Numbered from the stretch's first letter, positions 35,981 to 44,159 are shown. The stretch is DNA of 64,000 bases from Pseudomonas frederiksbergensis (GCF_003732275.1 NZ_MOBM01000021.1:148399-212398); one strand, 5' to 3'. The notes: generated from the letters alone by a model not told the origin. Made by a program: numbers and translations.

Positions 35981-36757
35981 ATGGCCGGCAGTCAGATCGA
36001 ACGTGTTTTCAGCGTATTGGAAAGCCTCACCAGTGAACCTCGTGGCCTGCCGATGCAGACGCTGGCAGAGCAACTGGATATCCCCAAAAGCGCGACCCAT
36101 CGCTTGCTCGCCGAGCTGATTCGGCTGGGCTATGTGCGGCAGAATCCAGAGAATTTGCGGTATCACCTGTCGACCAAGTTGGTGGCGCTGGGTTTCCGCT
36201 ACCTGTCGAGTAGCGGCGCGGATATCGTTCAACCGGTGCTTGATCGCCTCGCCCATGAAACCGGTGAGCTGGTGCGCCTTGGAGTGATCGAAGGGGAGAG
36301 GCAGATCTGGATCGCCAAGTCCCAGGGCGCCCGATCCGGCTTGCGTTATGACCCGGACATGGGCCGCGATGCACCGTTGTTTTACACCGCGTCGGGGCAT
36401 GCGTGGCTGGCGTGCATGAGCGATGCCGAGGCGTTGTCGCTGGTGGAACGCCAGGGCTTTGACCGGCCCAAGGACCTCGGGCCGAATGCACCGCGCTCCA
36501 ACATCGAATTACTCGAACGCCTGCGTCTGGCAAGGGAGCAAGGCTATGCGTGGGTCGAGGAAAGTTCGGCGGTAGGCACATCGGCGATTGCAGCGGTGGT
36601 GCGCCATCCTGGGCACGGTCGGGTAATCGGCGTACTCAGCATTGCCGGGCCGAGTGCGCGGATGCCGGGCGCGCGGTTGCATGAACTGGCGCCGCTGTTG
36701 CTGAAGTTTGCCGAGGAGCTGTCGGCGGCGAGTCTGGCGTCGGAGTTGTTCGTCTAA
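35981..36757 (+). CDS. IclR family transcriptional regulator
   Basis: 258 residues from the ATG at 35981; the frame is open upstream but the conserved part starts MAGSQIERVFSVLESLTSEP. A winged helix (LPMQTLAEQLDIPKSATHRL) is followed by an IclR effector domain (RDAPLFYTASGHAWLACMSD; VGTSAIAAVVRHPGHGRVIG). IclR proteins commonly control aromatic and hydroaromatic catabolism (PcaR, PcaU, PobR). It stands at the left edge of the quinate/shikimate gene set, next to an EamA transporter, so a role there is plausible. Confidence 0.9.
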   Translation: MAGSQIERVFSVLESLTSEPRGLPMQTLAEQLDIPKSATHRLLAELIRLGYVRQNPENLRYHLSTKLVALGFRYLSSSGADIVQPVLDRLAHETGELVRLGVIEGERQIWIAKSQGARSGLRYDPDMGRDAPLFYTASGHAWLACMSDAEALSLVERQGFDRPKDLGPNAPRSNIELLERLRLAREQGYAWVEESSAVGTSAIAAVVRHPGHGRVIGVLSIAGPSARMPGARLHELAPLLLKFAEELSAASLASELFV

Positions 36758-36778
36758 TCAGCCTGCACAGAAAAACAG

Positions 36779-36867
36779 TGTGGGAGCGAGCCTGCTCGCG
36801 ATAGCGAACTTTCAGCCAATACAGATGTTGAATGTCAGCCCGTTATCGCGAGCAGGCTCGCTCCCAC
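36779..36867. repeat. REP pair (GTGGGAGCGAGCCTGCTCGCGA family)
   Basis: TGTGGGAGCGAGCCTGCTCG and TATCGCGAGCAGGCTCGCTC as inverted copies, just after the IclR gene. Confidence 0.92.
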
Positions 36868-36888
36868 TGGTGTGAACTATGCGAATCT

Positions 36889-36903
36889 GTGCGCTGATCG
36901 AAC
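36889..36903 (-). promoter_or_regulatory. PcaR-like IclR-family box (weaker copy)
   Basis: GTGCGCTGATCGAAC matches 13 of 15 positions of the reverse complement of GTTCGATAATCGCAC, the PcaR box as I recall it from P. putida. It lies 228 bp before the EamA gene and 132 bp after the IclR gene. Binding is inferred. Confidence 0.4.
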
Positions 36904-36925
36904 ACAATTTGCCGTTACTCCTGTG

Positions 36926-36945
36926 AGAATCTGGAACCAGGTTCT
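36926..36945. promoter_or_regulatory. 20-bp imperfect palindrome, candidate operator
   Basis: AGAATCTGGAACCAGGTTCT matches its own reverse complement at 16 of 20 positions, with a perfect CTGGAACCAG-like centre broken only at the AA. It lies in the putative promoter region of the EamA gene. Confidence 0.35.
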
Positions 36946-37130
36946 AAATTATTTGAACCCATCCCGGCAACAATAAATCACAAGAGACCGCGCCTTGACT
37001 TCAGTCCCTTCGCATTGCCCTGATCGGTGCTGACAACAATGGGCCAGCAGCATTACCAGCATCTGCAATCCATGGCTGACGGTGCTGGAGTTATCGCCGC
37101 TTCTGATCTCAAGACACCAAGGGATACCCC

Positions 37131-38018
37131 ATGACCCTCAGCACTCCGCTTTCCGGTGTCAATCAGCCCTTCAAAGGGATTCTGCTGATCGTCGTTGCCA
37201 CCTTTCTGTTTTCCAGTCACGACGCTTTGTCGAAATACCTCTCGGGGTTCTATCCGGTGATCATGGTGGTCTGGGCCCGCTATGTGGTTCACACGTTACT
37301 GATGGCGGGGATTTTTCTGCCGCAGTCCGGGTTGCGTGTCCTACGGACCAAACGGCCATTGCTGCAACTGTTGCGGGCGTTGTGCCTGCTGGGGACCAGT
37401 TTGCTGTTCACGACCGGTTTGCTGTTTATTCCGTTGGCCGAAGCCACGGCGGTCAATTTTCTCGCACCGGTATTGGTGACGGCGCTGTCGGTGCCACTGC
37501 TCGGTGAACAGGTGACGCGCGGCCAATGGCTGGCGGTAATTTGCGGGTTCATCGGGGTGTTGGTCATCGTCCATCCCGGCGGCGAACTGTTCACGCCTGC
37601 GGTGTTGCTGCCGTTCTGCTCGGCGCTGTTTTTCTGCTTCTATCAGCTGCTCACCCGCAAGCTCAGCGAAATCGACAGCCCGACCACCAGTAATTTTTTC
37701 GCCGGGCTCTGCAATACGTTGGTGATGAGTGCCCTGGTGCCGTTCTTCTGGCAGGTGCCCAGCCTGGGGCATGGGTTTTTGATGGTGGCGCTGGGGGCGT
37801 GCGGGATGACGGCGCATCTGTTTCTGACTCAGGCCTTCCGTCACGCCGCGCCCGCGTTGTTGGCGCCGTTCGGCTATTGCCAGATTGTCTTTGCCGGTTT
37901 GCTGGGCTGGTTGCTGTTTTCTCACACGCCGACCCTGACCACAGTGGTCGGGATCGCGGTGATTTGTTGCAGCGGACTGGCAGCGGCGTGGCAACAACGG
38001 CGTCGACAAGAAGGGTGA
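37131..38018 (+). CDS. EamA-family (DMT) transporter
   Basis: 295 residues, ten predicted helices in two EamA repeats (LFSSHDALSKYLSGFYPVIM; LGEQVTRGQWLAVICGFIGV; AYFAP-like end replaced by LLAPFGYCQIVFAGLLGWLL). It is in the S-adenosylmethionine/carboxylate transporter branch by general look, but the substrate is not evident. Between the IclR gene and the MFS gene, it may serve the quinate/shikimate cluster. Confidence 0.85.
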   Translation: MTLSTPLSGVNQPFKGILLIVVATFLFSSHDALSKYLSGFYPVIMVVWARYVVHTLLMAGIFLPQSGLRVLRTKRPLLQLLRALCLLGTSLLFTTGLLFIPLAEATAVNFLAPVLVTALSVPLLGEQVTRGQWLAVICGFIGVLVIVHPGGELFTPAVLLPFCSALFFCFYQLLTRKLSEIDSPTTSNFFAGLCNTLVMSALVPFFWQVPSLGHGFLMVALGACGMTAHLFLTQAFRHAAPALLAPFGYCQIVFAGLLGWLLFSHTPTLTTVVGIAVICCSGLAAAWQQRRRQEG

Positions 38019-38019
38019 G

Positions 38020-38041
38020 GCAGGCCTGGAATCAGGCCTGC
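38020..38041. other. Hairpin between convergent transporter genes
   Basis: A perfect 9-bp stem GCAGGCCTG / CAGGCCTGC with a GAAT loop, right after the EamA stop and before the MFS stop. No T-run follows, so it is not a classic terminator. Confidence 0.5.
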
Positions 38042-38055
38042 CGGAGGAAGGGGGT

Positions 38056-39393
38056 TTACTCGGTGACGGTAGGAATCTTGCGCGGCGCCATGAAGTACAT
38101 CCAGGTCAGCGCGATGAAGTACATCGCCGGAATCATGGTGAACAGCACGGTGTAGTTGTTGTTGGTGATCGTCAGAATGTGGCCGACCAACTGGGTCATG
38201 AACATCCCGCCGATTGCCGCGCACATCCCGCCGAAACCGAACACCGTACTCATCATGTGCTTGGGCGTGTAGTCCATCACCAGGCTCCAGATGTTCGCGG
38301 TCCAGGCCTGGTGAGCACCGATGGCCAGGGAGATGGCAAACACCGCGACCCACAGGCTGCTCGAGCCGGCCGCCATGATCACGCCGATGATGCAGCAGGC
38401 GAACAGGAACATGGACATCAGTCGCGCCTTGATCGGGTTGATCCCGCGACCGATCAGGAACGAGGACAGGATGCCGCCGCCGACACTGCCGAAGTCAGCC
38501 GTCAGGTAGATGATGATCAGCGGGATACCCATCTGGGTCACGTTGATCCCCAGGTTGTATTGCTGATTGAGGAACGGCGGCAGCCAGTACAGGTAGAACC
38601 AGAACACCGGCGCGGTCATCGAGTAGGCCAGGGCGAAAGCCCAGGTGCCACGCATGCGCAGGATTCGCGAGAACGGTACGCGGGTCTGTTCCGGCTCGAC
38701 TTCCTTCTGGATGTAGTCCAGTTCCGATTGTTTGACGCTCGGGTGATCTTCCGGGTTGAAGTACTTCAGACCCCAGAACAGCAACCAGATGCCACCCAGT
38801 GCCGACATGCACAGGAACGCGGCTTGCCAGCCCCAGACGTGGAGGATCAGCGGCAACAGCATCGGGGTGAACATCGCGCCGACGTTGGTCCCGGCGTTGA
38901 AGATGCCGGTGGCCACGGCACGCTCGCCGGCGGGGAACCACAACCGGGTGGTTTTCACACAGGCCGGATAATTCGCCGCTTCGGTCAAACCGAGAATGAA
39001 CCGGCAGACCATGAAGCCCACCGCCGAAGTGGCCAGGCCGTGAGCACCGGTGGCCAGGCTCCAGAGCAGCACCGCGCAGAAGAACACGCGTTTAACGCCG
39101 ACCCGGTCGATCAACCGGCCCTGCAACACGAAGCCGATGGCGTAGCCGACCTGAAACCAGAAGTTGATGTTGGCGTAGTCCATCGCCGTCCAGCTCATTT
39201 CCTTGGCCAGGATCGGCTGCATGACGCCCAGAGCGGCGCGGTCGATGTAGTTCAGAGTGGTGGCGAAAAACACCAGCGCCAGCATCCCCCAACGGGTTTT
39301 GCCAACCGCCATGGCGCCGCGGATTTTGTCGCCGATACCGCCAGTGGCGACGCCCATGGCCGGAGCCACGCGAGAGCTTTGAGAAGGAAACAT
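38056..39393 (-). CDS. MFS transporter of the anion:cation symporter (ACS) family
   Basis: 445 residues, twelve helices. RWGMLALVFFATTLNYIDRA, GFVLQGRLIDRVGVKRVF (MFS loop motif) and RFILGLTEAANYPACVKTTR mark the ACS branch that takes up organic acids such as hexuronates, glucarate or phthalate. Being divergent from quiC, it is the likely uptake system for shikimate, quinate or dehydroshikimate. In-frame ATGs at 39357 and 39348 or so are alternative starts; no strong Shine-Dalgarno decides. Confidence 0.87.
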   Translation of the reverse strand: MFPSQSSRVAPAMGVATGGIGDKIRGAMAVGKTRWGMLALVFFATTLNYIDRAALGVMQPILAKEMSWTAMDYANINFWFQVGYAIGFVLQGRLIDRVGVKRVFFCAVLLWSLATGAHGLATSAVGFMVCRFILGLTEAANYPACVKTTRLWFPAGERAVATGIFNAGTNVGAMFTPMLLPLILHVWGWQAAFLCMSALGGIWLLFWGLKYFNPEDHPSVKQSELDYIQKEVEPEQTRVPFSRILRMRGTWAFALAYSMTAPVFWFYLYWLPPFLNQQYNLGINVTQMGIPLIIIYLTADFGSVGGGILSSFLIGRGINPIKARLMSMFLFACCIIGVIMAAGSSSLWVAVFAISLAIGAHQAWTANIWSLVMDYTPKHMMSTVFGFGGMCAAIGGMFMTQLVGHILTITNNNYTVLFTMIPAMYFIALTWMYFMAPRKIPTVTE

Positions 39394-39773
39394 GTATGTG
39401 CCATCCGTTCAATGACTGACAAGCGAGGCTTGTCGGGACTTCAAGGGCGCGTGATCAATCGACGGCGCCAGGCGCGGGTGTGATTGATCGGCTGAGGTGT
39501 TTTCGTCGGACTGACGACAACGGGTTATTCAGCGAGCGGCACGGTTCGGCCGAGAGGGCGCAAGGTTCGGATGGACGCCAGGCACGGCGTGAGGGCGGTG
39601 GAGCAAGCAAACAAGGCGTTGAATGAGTGCATGAGCGTGTACCCGTTTTTTGAAATTTTTATGTGGTGTTCAGGGTCTTTGGTAACCGAGTCCATGGGGG
39701 TCGTGACCGGACTCAATGTGGTGTCGATGTTGCGCAGTGGACGAAAAATCGTCAATTCGCCAACCGCCATTGT

Positions 39774-39788
39774 GTTCGATAATCGCCC
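39774..39788 (+). promoter_or_regulatory. PcaR-like IclR-family box upstream of quiC
   Basis: GTTCGATAATCGCCC matches 14 of 15 positions of GTTCGATAATCGCAC, which I recall as the PcaR binding site in pca promoters of P. putida. QuiC makes protocatechuate, the entry compound of the pca pathway, so the location makes sense. Binding is inferred. Confidence 0.55.
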
Positions 39789-39793
39789 GCAAA

Positions 39794-39807
39794 ACTAACC
39801 GGGTAGT
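39794..39807. promoter_or_regulatory. Candidate TetR-family operator upstream of quiC
   Basis: ACTAACCGGGTAGT is palindromic at 12 of 14 positions. A closely related site (ACTAACTGGTTAAT) lies upstream of aroQ at 44160. The TetR gene between the two operons is the obvious candidate ligand. Confidence 0.5.
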
Positions 39808-39869
39808 ACACTTTGAATTGCTGTGTGGATTCGTCAAGCCAATAATTTGCCCAAGACAAACGCTACCCC

Positions 39870-39970
39870 TGTAGGAGCTGCCGAAGGCTGCGATCTTTTG
39901 ATCTTGATTCTGACGCCTGACCTATTGCTGAAGGCAAAGTCAAAAGATCGCAGCCTTCGGCAGCTCCTAC
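39870..39970. repeat. REP pair (GATCGCAGCCTTCGGCAGCTCC family)
   Basis: CTGTAGGAGCTGCCGAAGGC facing AAAAGATCGCAGCCTTCGGC with a longer spacer of about 40 bp. It lies between the quiC operator region and the quiC start, so it is probably within the 5-prime leader. Confidence 0.9.
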
Positions 39971-40009
39971 GCCCTGACAAGAAATTTCCCTACCACCGGG
40001 AGTCCATAC

Positions 40010-41911
40010 ATGCAGCGTTCCATTGCCACCGTTTCCTTGAGCGGCACCCTGCCGGAAAAACTCGAAGCCATCGCCGCCGCCGGTTTTGACGGGGTGGAGA
40101 TTTTCGAGAATGACCTGCTCTACTACGACGGCAGCCCGCGGGAAATCAGACAGATGTGCGCCGATCTCGGGATCTCCATCACGCTGTTTCAACCCTTTCG
40201 GGATTTCGAAGGTTGCCGCCGCGATCGTCTGCCACGCAATCTGGAACGGGCCGAGCGCAAGTTCGATTTGATGCAGGAACTGGGCACCGACCTGGTGCTG
40301 GTGTGCAGCAACGCCTCGGCCGATTCGATCGGTGATGAACAGATTCTGATTGATGATTTGCACCAGCTCGCAGAGCGGGCCCGCATTCGTGGCCTGCGGA
40401 TCGGCTATGAAGCGCTGGCCTGGGGCCGGCATGTGAACACGTATCAACAGGTGTGGAACATCGTTCGCCAGGCCGATCATCCAAACCTCGGCGTATTGCT
40501 GGACAGTTTTCATACGCTGTCGCTCAAGGGCGACCCGAGCGCCATCGCCGAGATTCCCGGCGACAAGATTTTCTTCGTGCAAATGGCCGACGCACCGATC
40601 CTGGCCATGGATGTGCTGGAGTGGAGCCGACACTTCCGCTGTTTCCCGGGCCAGGGCGAATTTGATCTGCCGGGCTTTCTTGCACCGATCATCAAGAGTG
40701 GCTACACCGGGCCGCTGTCGCTGGAGATCTTCAACGACGGCTTCCGCGCCGCACCGCCACGGGCCAACGCCGCCGATGGTTTGCGTTCGTTGCTGTATCT
40801 GGAAGAGAAAACCCGTCAACGTCTGGAACAGGAAGCCACGCCCGCAGCCAATCGCGACATTCTGTTCGACACCCCTAGCGCCAGCGAATACAACGGCATC
40901 GAGTTTCTTGAATTCGCAGTGGACGAAAGCCTCGGTGCCAAGCTGTCTCATTGGCTGGAGCGGCTGGGTTTCGTCAAGGCCGGACAACACCGTTCCAAGA
41001 GTGTCAGCCTGTTGCGTCAGGGTGATATCAACCTGATCCTCAACTCTGAACCTTATTCCTTCGCCCACAGTTTTTTCGAGGCGCACGGCCCATCGCTGTG
41101 CGCCACCGCCGTGCGGGTCAAGGACAGCGCCAGTGCGCTGGCCCGCGCCGTTGCGTACAAGGGCCAGCCCTATCGCGGACTCGTTGGCCCCAATGAGCTT
41201 GAACTGGCAGCGGTGCGTGCGCCGGACGGCAGCCTGATTTACCTGGTGGACAAGAACGCCGATGTCTACGGCACCGACTTCAATCTGCAACCGACGGCCG
41301 TGGCCAGCGGTGGCCTCAAGCGTATCGACCACATGGCGATGGCGCTGCCGGCCGACAGCCTCGACAGTTGGGTGCTGTTCTATAAAAGCCTGCTGGATTT
41401 CGAAGCCGACGATGAAGTGGTGCTACCCGACCCGTATGGTTTGGTGAAGAGCCGCGCATTGCGCAGCCGATGCAGTTCGATCCGCCTGCCGCTGAATATT
41501 TCCGAGAACCGCAACACCGCCATCTCACACGCACTGTCGAGTTATCGCGGTTCCGGCGTGCACCACATCGCTTTCGATTGCGACGACATCTTTGCCGAAG
41601 TCAGCCGAGCCAAGGAAGCGGGCGTGCCGCTGCTGGATATCCCGCTCAACTACTACGATGACCTCGCCGCGCGGTTCGATTTCGACGATGAGTTCCTTAG
41701 CGAGCTGGCCTATTTCAACGTGCTCTACGATCGCGATGCTCAGGGCGGCGAGCTGTTTCATGTGTACACCGAGCCGTTCGAAGGGCGGTTCTTCTTTGAA
41801 ATCATCCAGCGCAAAAACGGCTACGCGGGTTACGGCGCGGCCAACGTGGCAGTGCGACTGGCGGCCATGGCTAAATCGCGAAGTGGTGGCGTACGTCAGG
41901 CAAAGTTGTAG
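40010..41911 (+). CDS. quiC: 3-dehydroshikimate dehydratase, two-domain (QuiC1 type)
   Basis: 633 residues. The N-terminal half (about 1-270) is a xylose-isomerase-like TIM barrel (AAAGFDGVEIFENDLLYYDG; IGYEALAWGRHVNTYQQVW). The C-terminal half (about 290-610) is a 4-hydroxyphenylpyruvate dioxygenase-like VOC domain with HMAMAL, HHIAFDCDD and the closing FEIIQRKNGYAGYGAANV. This fusion is the QuiC1 type of pseudomonads. The barrel dehydrates 3-dehydroshikimate to protocatechuate, feeding the beta-ketoadipate pathway; the role of the VOC half is less clear. The TetR gene follows on the same strand. Confidence 0.93.
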   Translation: MQRSIATVSLSGTLPEKLEAIAAAGFDGVEIFENDLLYYDGSPREIRQMCADLGISITLFQPFRDFEGCRRDRLPRNLERAERKFDLMQELGTDLVLVCSNASADSIGDEQILIDDLHQLAERARIRGLRIGYEALAWGRHVNTYQQVWNIVRQADHPNLGVLLDSFHTLSLKGDPSAIAEIPGDKIFFVQMADAPILAMDVLEWSRHFRCFPGQGEFDLPGFLAPIIKSGYTGPLSLEIFNDGFRAAPPRANAADGLRSLLYLEEKTRQRLEQEATPAANRDILFDTPSASEYNGIEFLEFAVDESLGAKLSHWLERLGFVKAGQHRSKSVSLLRQGDINLILNSEPYSFAHSFFEAHGPSLCATAVRVKDSASALARAVAYKGQPYRGLVGPNELELAAVRAPDGSLIYLVDKNADVYGTDFNLQPTAVASGGLKRIDHMAMALPADSLDSWVLFYKSLLDFEADDEVVLPDPYGLVKSRALRSRCSSIRLPLNISENRNTAISHALSSYRGSGVHHIAFDCDDIFAEVSRAKEAGVPLLDIPLNYYDDLAARFDFDDEFLSELAYFNVLYDRDAQGGELFHVYTEPFEGRFFFEIIQRKNGYAGYGAANVAVRLAAMAKSRSGGVRQAKL

Positions 41912-41938
41912 GAAAATCGTAAACACGGGTACAAAACC

Positions 41939-41973
41939 GCTGCCGCGCGGCTTCCTTCACTGCGCGCGGCAGC
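41939..41973. other. Inverted repeat between quiC and the TetR gene
   Basis: The 11-bp perfect stem GCTGCCGCGCG / CGCGCGGCAGC with a 13-nt loop lies 28 bp after the quiC stop and 42 bp before the TetR ATG. It lacks a T-run. It could attenuate the TetR transcript, protect the quiC 3-prime end or serve as an operator. Confidence 0.5.
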
Positions 41974-42014
41974 CCATAATCGCCTGCTTGTGCAGTGATG
42001 GCCGTGAGCCCGCA

Positions 42015-42692
42015 ATGACAATAATTACAGAACTCTCCGTAGCGCCCGAAAAGCCAATTGCCGAGCCTCGCAAGAGTCGCAAGAACAATCCGGAAAAGAC
42101 CCGCGAGAACATCCTTCAAGAGGCCATTGTCGAGTTCGTTCAGCAGGGGCTTTCCGGTGCGCGCGTCGATGCAATCGCCGAACGCATCCACACCTCCAAA
42201 CGCATGATCTATTACTACTTCGGCAGTAAGGAACAGCTCTATGTCGAGGTGCTGGAAAAACTCTACGGGGATATCCGCAGCACCGAGAACCGTCTGCACC
42301 TGGCCGAACTGGCGCCGGTGGAAGCGATTCGGCGGTTGGTGGAATTCACCTTCGATCACCATGATCGCAACGTCGATTTCGTGCGTATCGTCAGCATCGA
42401 GAACATTCACAACGCCGAGTATGTGAAGCGCTCCGATGCGATCAAGGCGATGAACAACACCATCCTCGATTCACTGGGCGAGATCTTGCGGCGCGGGGCT
42501 GCAGAGGGTGTATTCCGCACCGACCTCGATCCGCTGGATGTGCATTTGTTGATCAGCTCGTTTTGCTTCTATCGCGTGTCGAACCGTCATACCTTCGGTG
42601 AGATCTTTCAGATCGACTTGCCGGACGAAAGCATCAAGCAGCGTCATCGGGAGATGATTTGCGAGTCGGTTTTGCGATATCTGCAGGCCTGA
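42015..42692 (+). CDS. TetR/AcrR family regulator of the quinate/shikimate genes (putative)
   Basis: 225 residues from the ATG at 42015. A basic N-terminal arm (PRKSRKNNPEKTRENIL) leads into a TetR helix-turn-helix (GARVDAIAERIHTSKRMIYYYFGSKEQLY) and a C-terminal ligand domain. Its place between quiC and the aroQ/dehydrogenase operon, with related palindromes before both, suggests it represses them in the absence of a pathway intermediate. That role is inferred. Confidence 0.88.
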   Translation: MTIITELSVAPEKPIAEPRKSRKNNPEKTRENILQEAIVEFVQQGLSGARVDAIAERIHTSKRMIYYYFGSKEQLYVEVLEKLYGDIRSTENRLHLAELAPVEAIRRLVEFTFDHHDRNVDFVRIVSIENIHNAEYVKRSDAIKAMNNTILDSLGEILRRGAAEGVFRTDLDPLDVHLLISSFCFYRVSNRHTFGEIFQIDLPDESIKQRHREMICESVLRYLQA

Positions 42693-42706
42693 TGTGTAGG
42701 TCCCTT

Positions 42707-42790
42707 AAAAGATCGCAGCCTGCGGCAGCTCCTACAGAGTAATCGGCGTTTAATCGATCCTGTAGGAGCTGCCGCAGGCTGCGATCTTTT
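42707..42790. repeat. REP pair (GATCGCAGCCTGCGGCAGCTCC variant)
   Basis: Both halves have CTGCGGCAG / CTGCCGCAG in place of the usual CTTCGGCAG / CTGCCGAAG, so the change is compensated in the partner arm. It lies between the convergent TetR and dehydrogenase genes. Confidence 0.92.
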
Positions 42791-42795
42791 GATCT

Positions 42796-43650
42796 TCAAC
42801 CATTCATGCTTTGAAAATGCGCCAGCATCCGCTGAGCATCCGGCACCACGCCGCTGAACAGTTCAAACGCCTTCACCGCCTGAAATACCGCCATGTTGCC
42901 GCCATCCAGGGTTCGGCAACCCAGCGCGCGAGCGTTGCGCAGCAGTTCGGTTTCCAGCGGGAAGTAAACGATCTCCGCGACCCATAACTGCGCCCGAAGC
43001 AACTCCACCGGCACTGGCATGCCCGGCAGTTTTTTCATGCCCATCGGCGTGGTATTCACCAGCCCGTCAGCCTGGCCTAACGTGCCTGGCAAATCATGCC
43101 CGGCCACAGCTCGACCGAAACCAAAATGCTGATTGAGATTGTTCGCCAACGACTGCGCGCGACTTTGATCCACATCGAAAATGCTCAGCAGCTGTACGCC
43201 TTCGCTCAATAGCGCGTGGGCCACTGCCGCGCCTGCGCCACCGGCGCCCATTTGTACGACGCGCTCAAGGGCAACGCCCTGCAAGCCACGGCGAAACCCT
43301 TCGGCAAAACCCAGGCAATCGGTGTTGTGGCCGATGCGTTTGCCGTCCTTGAGCACCACCGTATTCACCGCGCCAATGCCACTGGCCTCCGGCGACAATT
43401 CGTCAAGCAACGGGATGATCGTCTGTTTGCACGGGAAGGTGATGTTCAGCCCGGTGAAATTCATCCGTTCGGCGGCCATCAGCAGGTCGGGCAGGGCACT
43501 GCTGTCGAGTTTCAATTGATCCAGATCGATCAGCCGATACAGGTATCGCAAACCCTGCGCATCGCCTTCATGCTCGTGCAGCGCGGGGGTCCGGGAAGCT
43601 TGAATGCCGGCACCGATCAGCCCGGCCAATACCACGGTGTTCTGTGTCAT
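42796..43650 (-). CDS. Quinate/shikimate dehydrogenase, QsuD-like
   Basis: 284 residues from the ATG at 43650 (GGAAGG 9 bp upstream). The substrate loop GLIGAGIQASRTPALHEHEG has SRTP where biosynthetic AroE has S-x-S-P, as in the catabolic QsuD/RifI-like branch. NITFPCKQ, GAVNTVV, HNTDCLGF and GAGGAGAAVAHAL (NAD(P) site) follow. It oxidises quinate or shikimate to the 3-dehydro acids. It follows aroQ by 5 bp, so the two form an operon. This is not the housekeeping aroE. Confidence 0.9.
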   Translation of the reverse strand: MTQNTVVLAGLIGAGIQASRTPALHEHEGDAQGLRYLYRLIDLDQLKLDSSALPDLLMAAERMNFTGLNITFPCKQTIIPLLDELSPEASGIGAVNTVVLKDGKRIGHNTDCLGFAEGFRRGLQGVALERVVQMGAGGAGAAVAHALLSEGVQLLSIFDVDQSRAQSLANNLNQHFGFGRAVAGHDLPGTLGQADGLVNTTPMGMKKLPGMPVPVELLRAQLWVAEIVYFPLETELLRNARALGCRTLDGGNMAVFQAVKAFELFSGVVPDAQRMLAHFQSMNG

Positions 43651-43655
43651 GACGC

Positions 43656-44096
43656 TTAACCTTCCAAACGTTGGCTGAAATGCTCCAGCGCCAAACGATA
43701 GCCGTGGCTGCCGAAACCGCACATGACCGCGGTGGCGATGGACGAAACAAAGGAGTGATGCCGGAAGGGTTCGCGGGCATGGACGTTGGACAGATGGACT
43801 TCAATCACTGGCAGTTCGCTGGCGACCAAGGCATCGCGAATGGCGACCGAGGTGTGAGTCCACGCGGCCGGGTTGATGACTATCCCGGCGCAACGGCCAC
43901 GGGCGGCGTGAATCCAGTCGAGCAATTCGCCTTCATGGTTGGTCTGGCGAAATTCTACGGTCAGGCCGAACTCTTCGGCAGCGCGACCGCACAGCGCTGA
44001 AATGTCCGCCAGGGTTTCATGGCCGTAAGTCGCCGGTTCACGGGTGCCCAGCAGGTTCAGGTTCGGGCCGTTGAGCACCAGAACGATAGGGGACAT
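43656..44096 (-). CDS. aroQ: 3-dehydroquinate dehydratase, type II
   Basis: 146 residues from the ATG at 44096 (GGAG upstream). LVLNGPNLNLLGTREP, the catalytic Tyr24 (ATYGHETL), Asn75 (GIVINPAAWTHTSVA) and His101 (IEVHLSNVHARE) are all present. It interconverts dehydroquinate and dehydroshikimate. The pairing with a QsuD-like dehydrogenase and the proximity to quiC indicate a catabolic isozyme rather than the aroQ paired with accB. Confidence 0.93.
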   Translation of the reverse strand: MSPIVLVLNGPNLNLLGTREPATYGHETLADISALCGRAAEEFGLTVEFRQTNHEGELLDWIHAARGRCAGIVINPAAWTHTSVAIRDALVASELPVIEVHLSNVHAREPFRHHSFVSSIATAVMCGFGSHGYRLALEHFSQRLEG

Positions 44097-44159
44097 CGGG
44101 TCTCTCCACATATTATTTTTGGCATTGGCCGAGGGTTTCAGCCTGTGGGGAGAAATTGT

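Larger units (their letters stand above)
36758..37130. other. Intergenic region upstream of the EamA transporter
   Basis: 373 bp. It contains a REP pair (36779-36867), a PcaR-like box (36889-36903), a 20-bp imperfect palindrome AGAATCTGGAACCAGGTTCT (36926-36945) and about 185 bp with nothing further recognised. Confidence 0.6.
39394..40009. other. Divergent control region MFS / quiC
   Basis: 616 bp. It contains a GACAAGC-GAG-GCTTGTC hairpin (39418-39434) in the presumed MFS leader, a PcaR-like box (39774-39788), a TetR-type near-palindrome (39794-39807) and a REP pair (39870-39970). No gene is convincing in 39435-39770. Confidence 0.6.

Noticed and set aside
39863..41332. 489-codon minus-strand open frame opposite quiC
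   Set aside because: It includes translated REP sequence and is the shadow of quiC.
41592..42014. Long upstream extension of the TetR gene
   Set aside because: It runs out of frame through the end of quiC and has no conserved residues. The TetR fold begins after the ATG at 42015.
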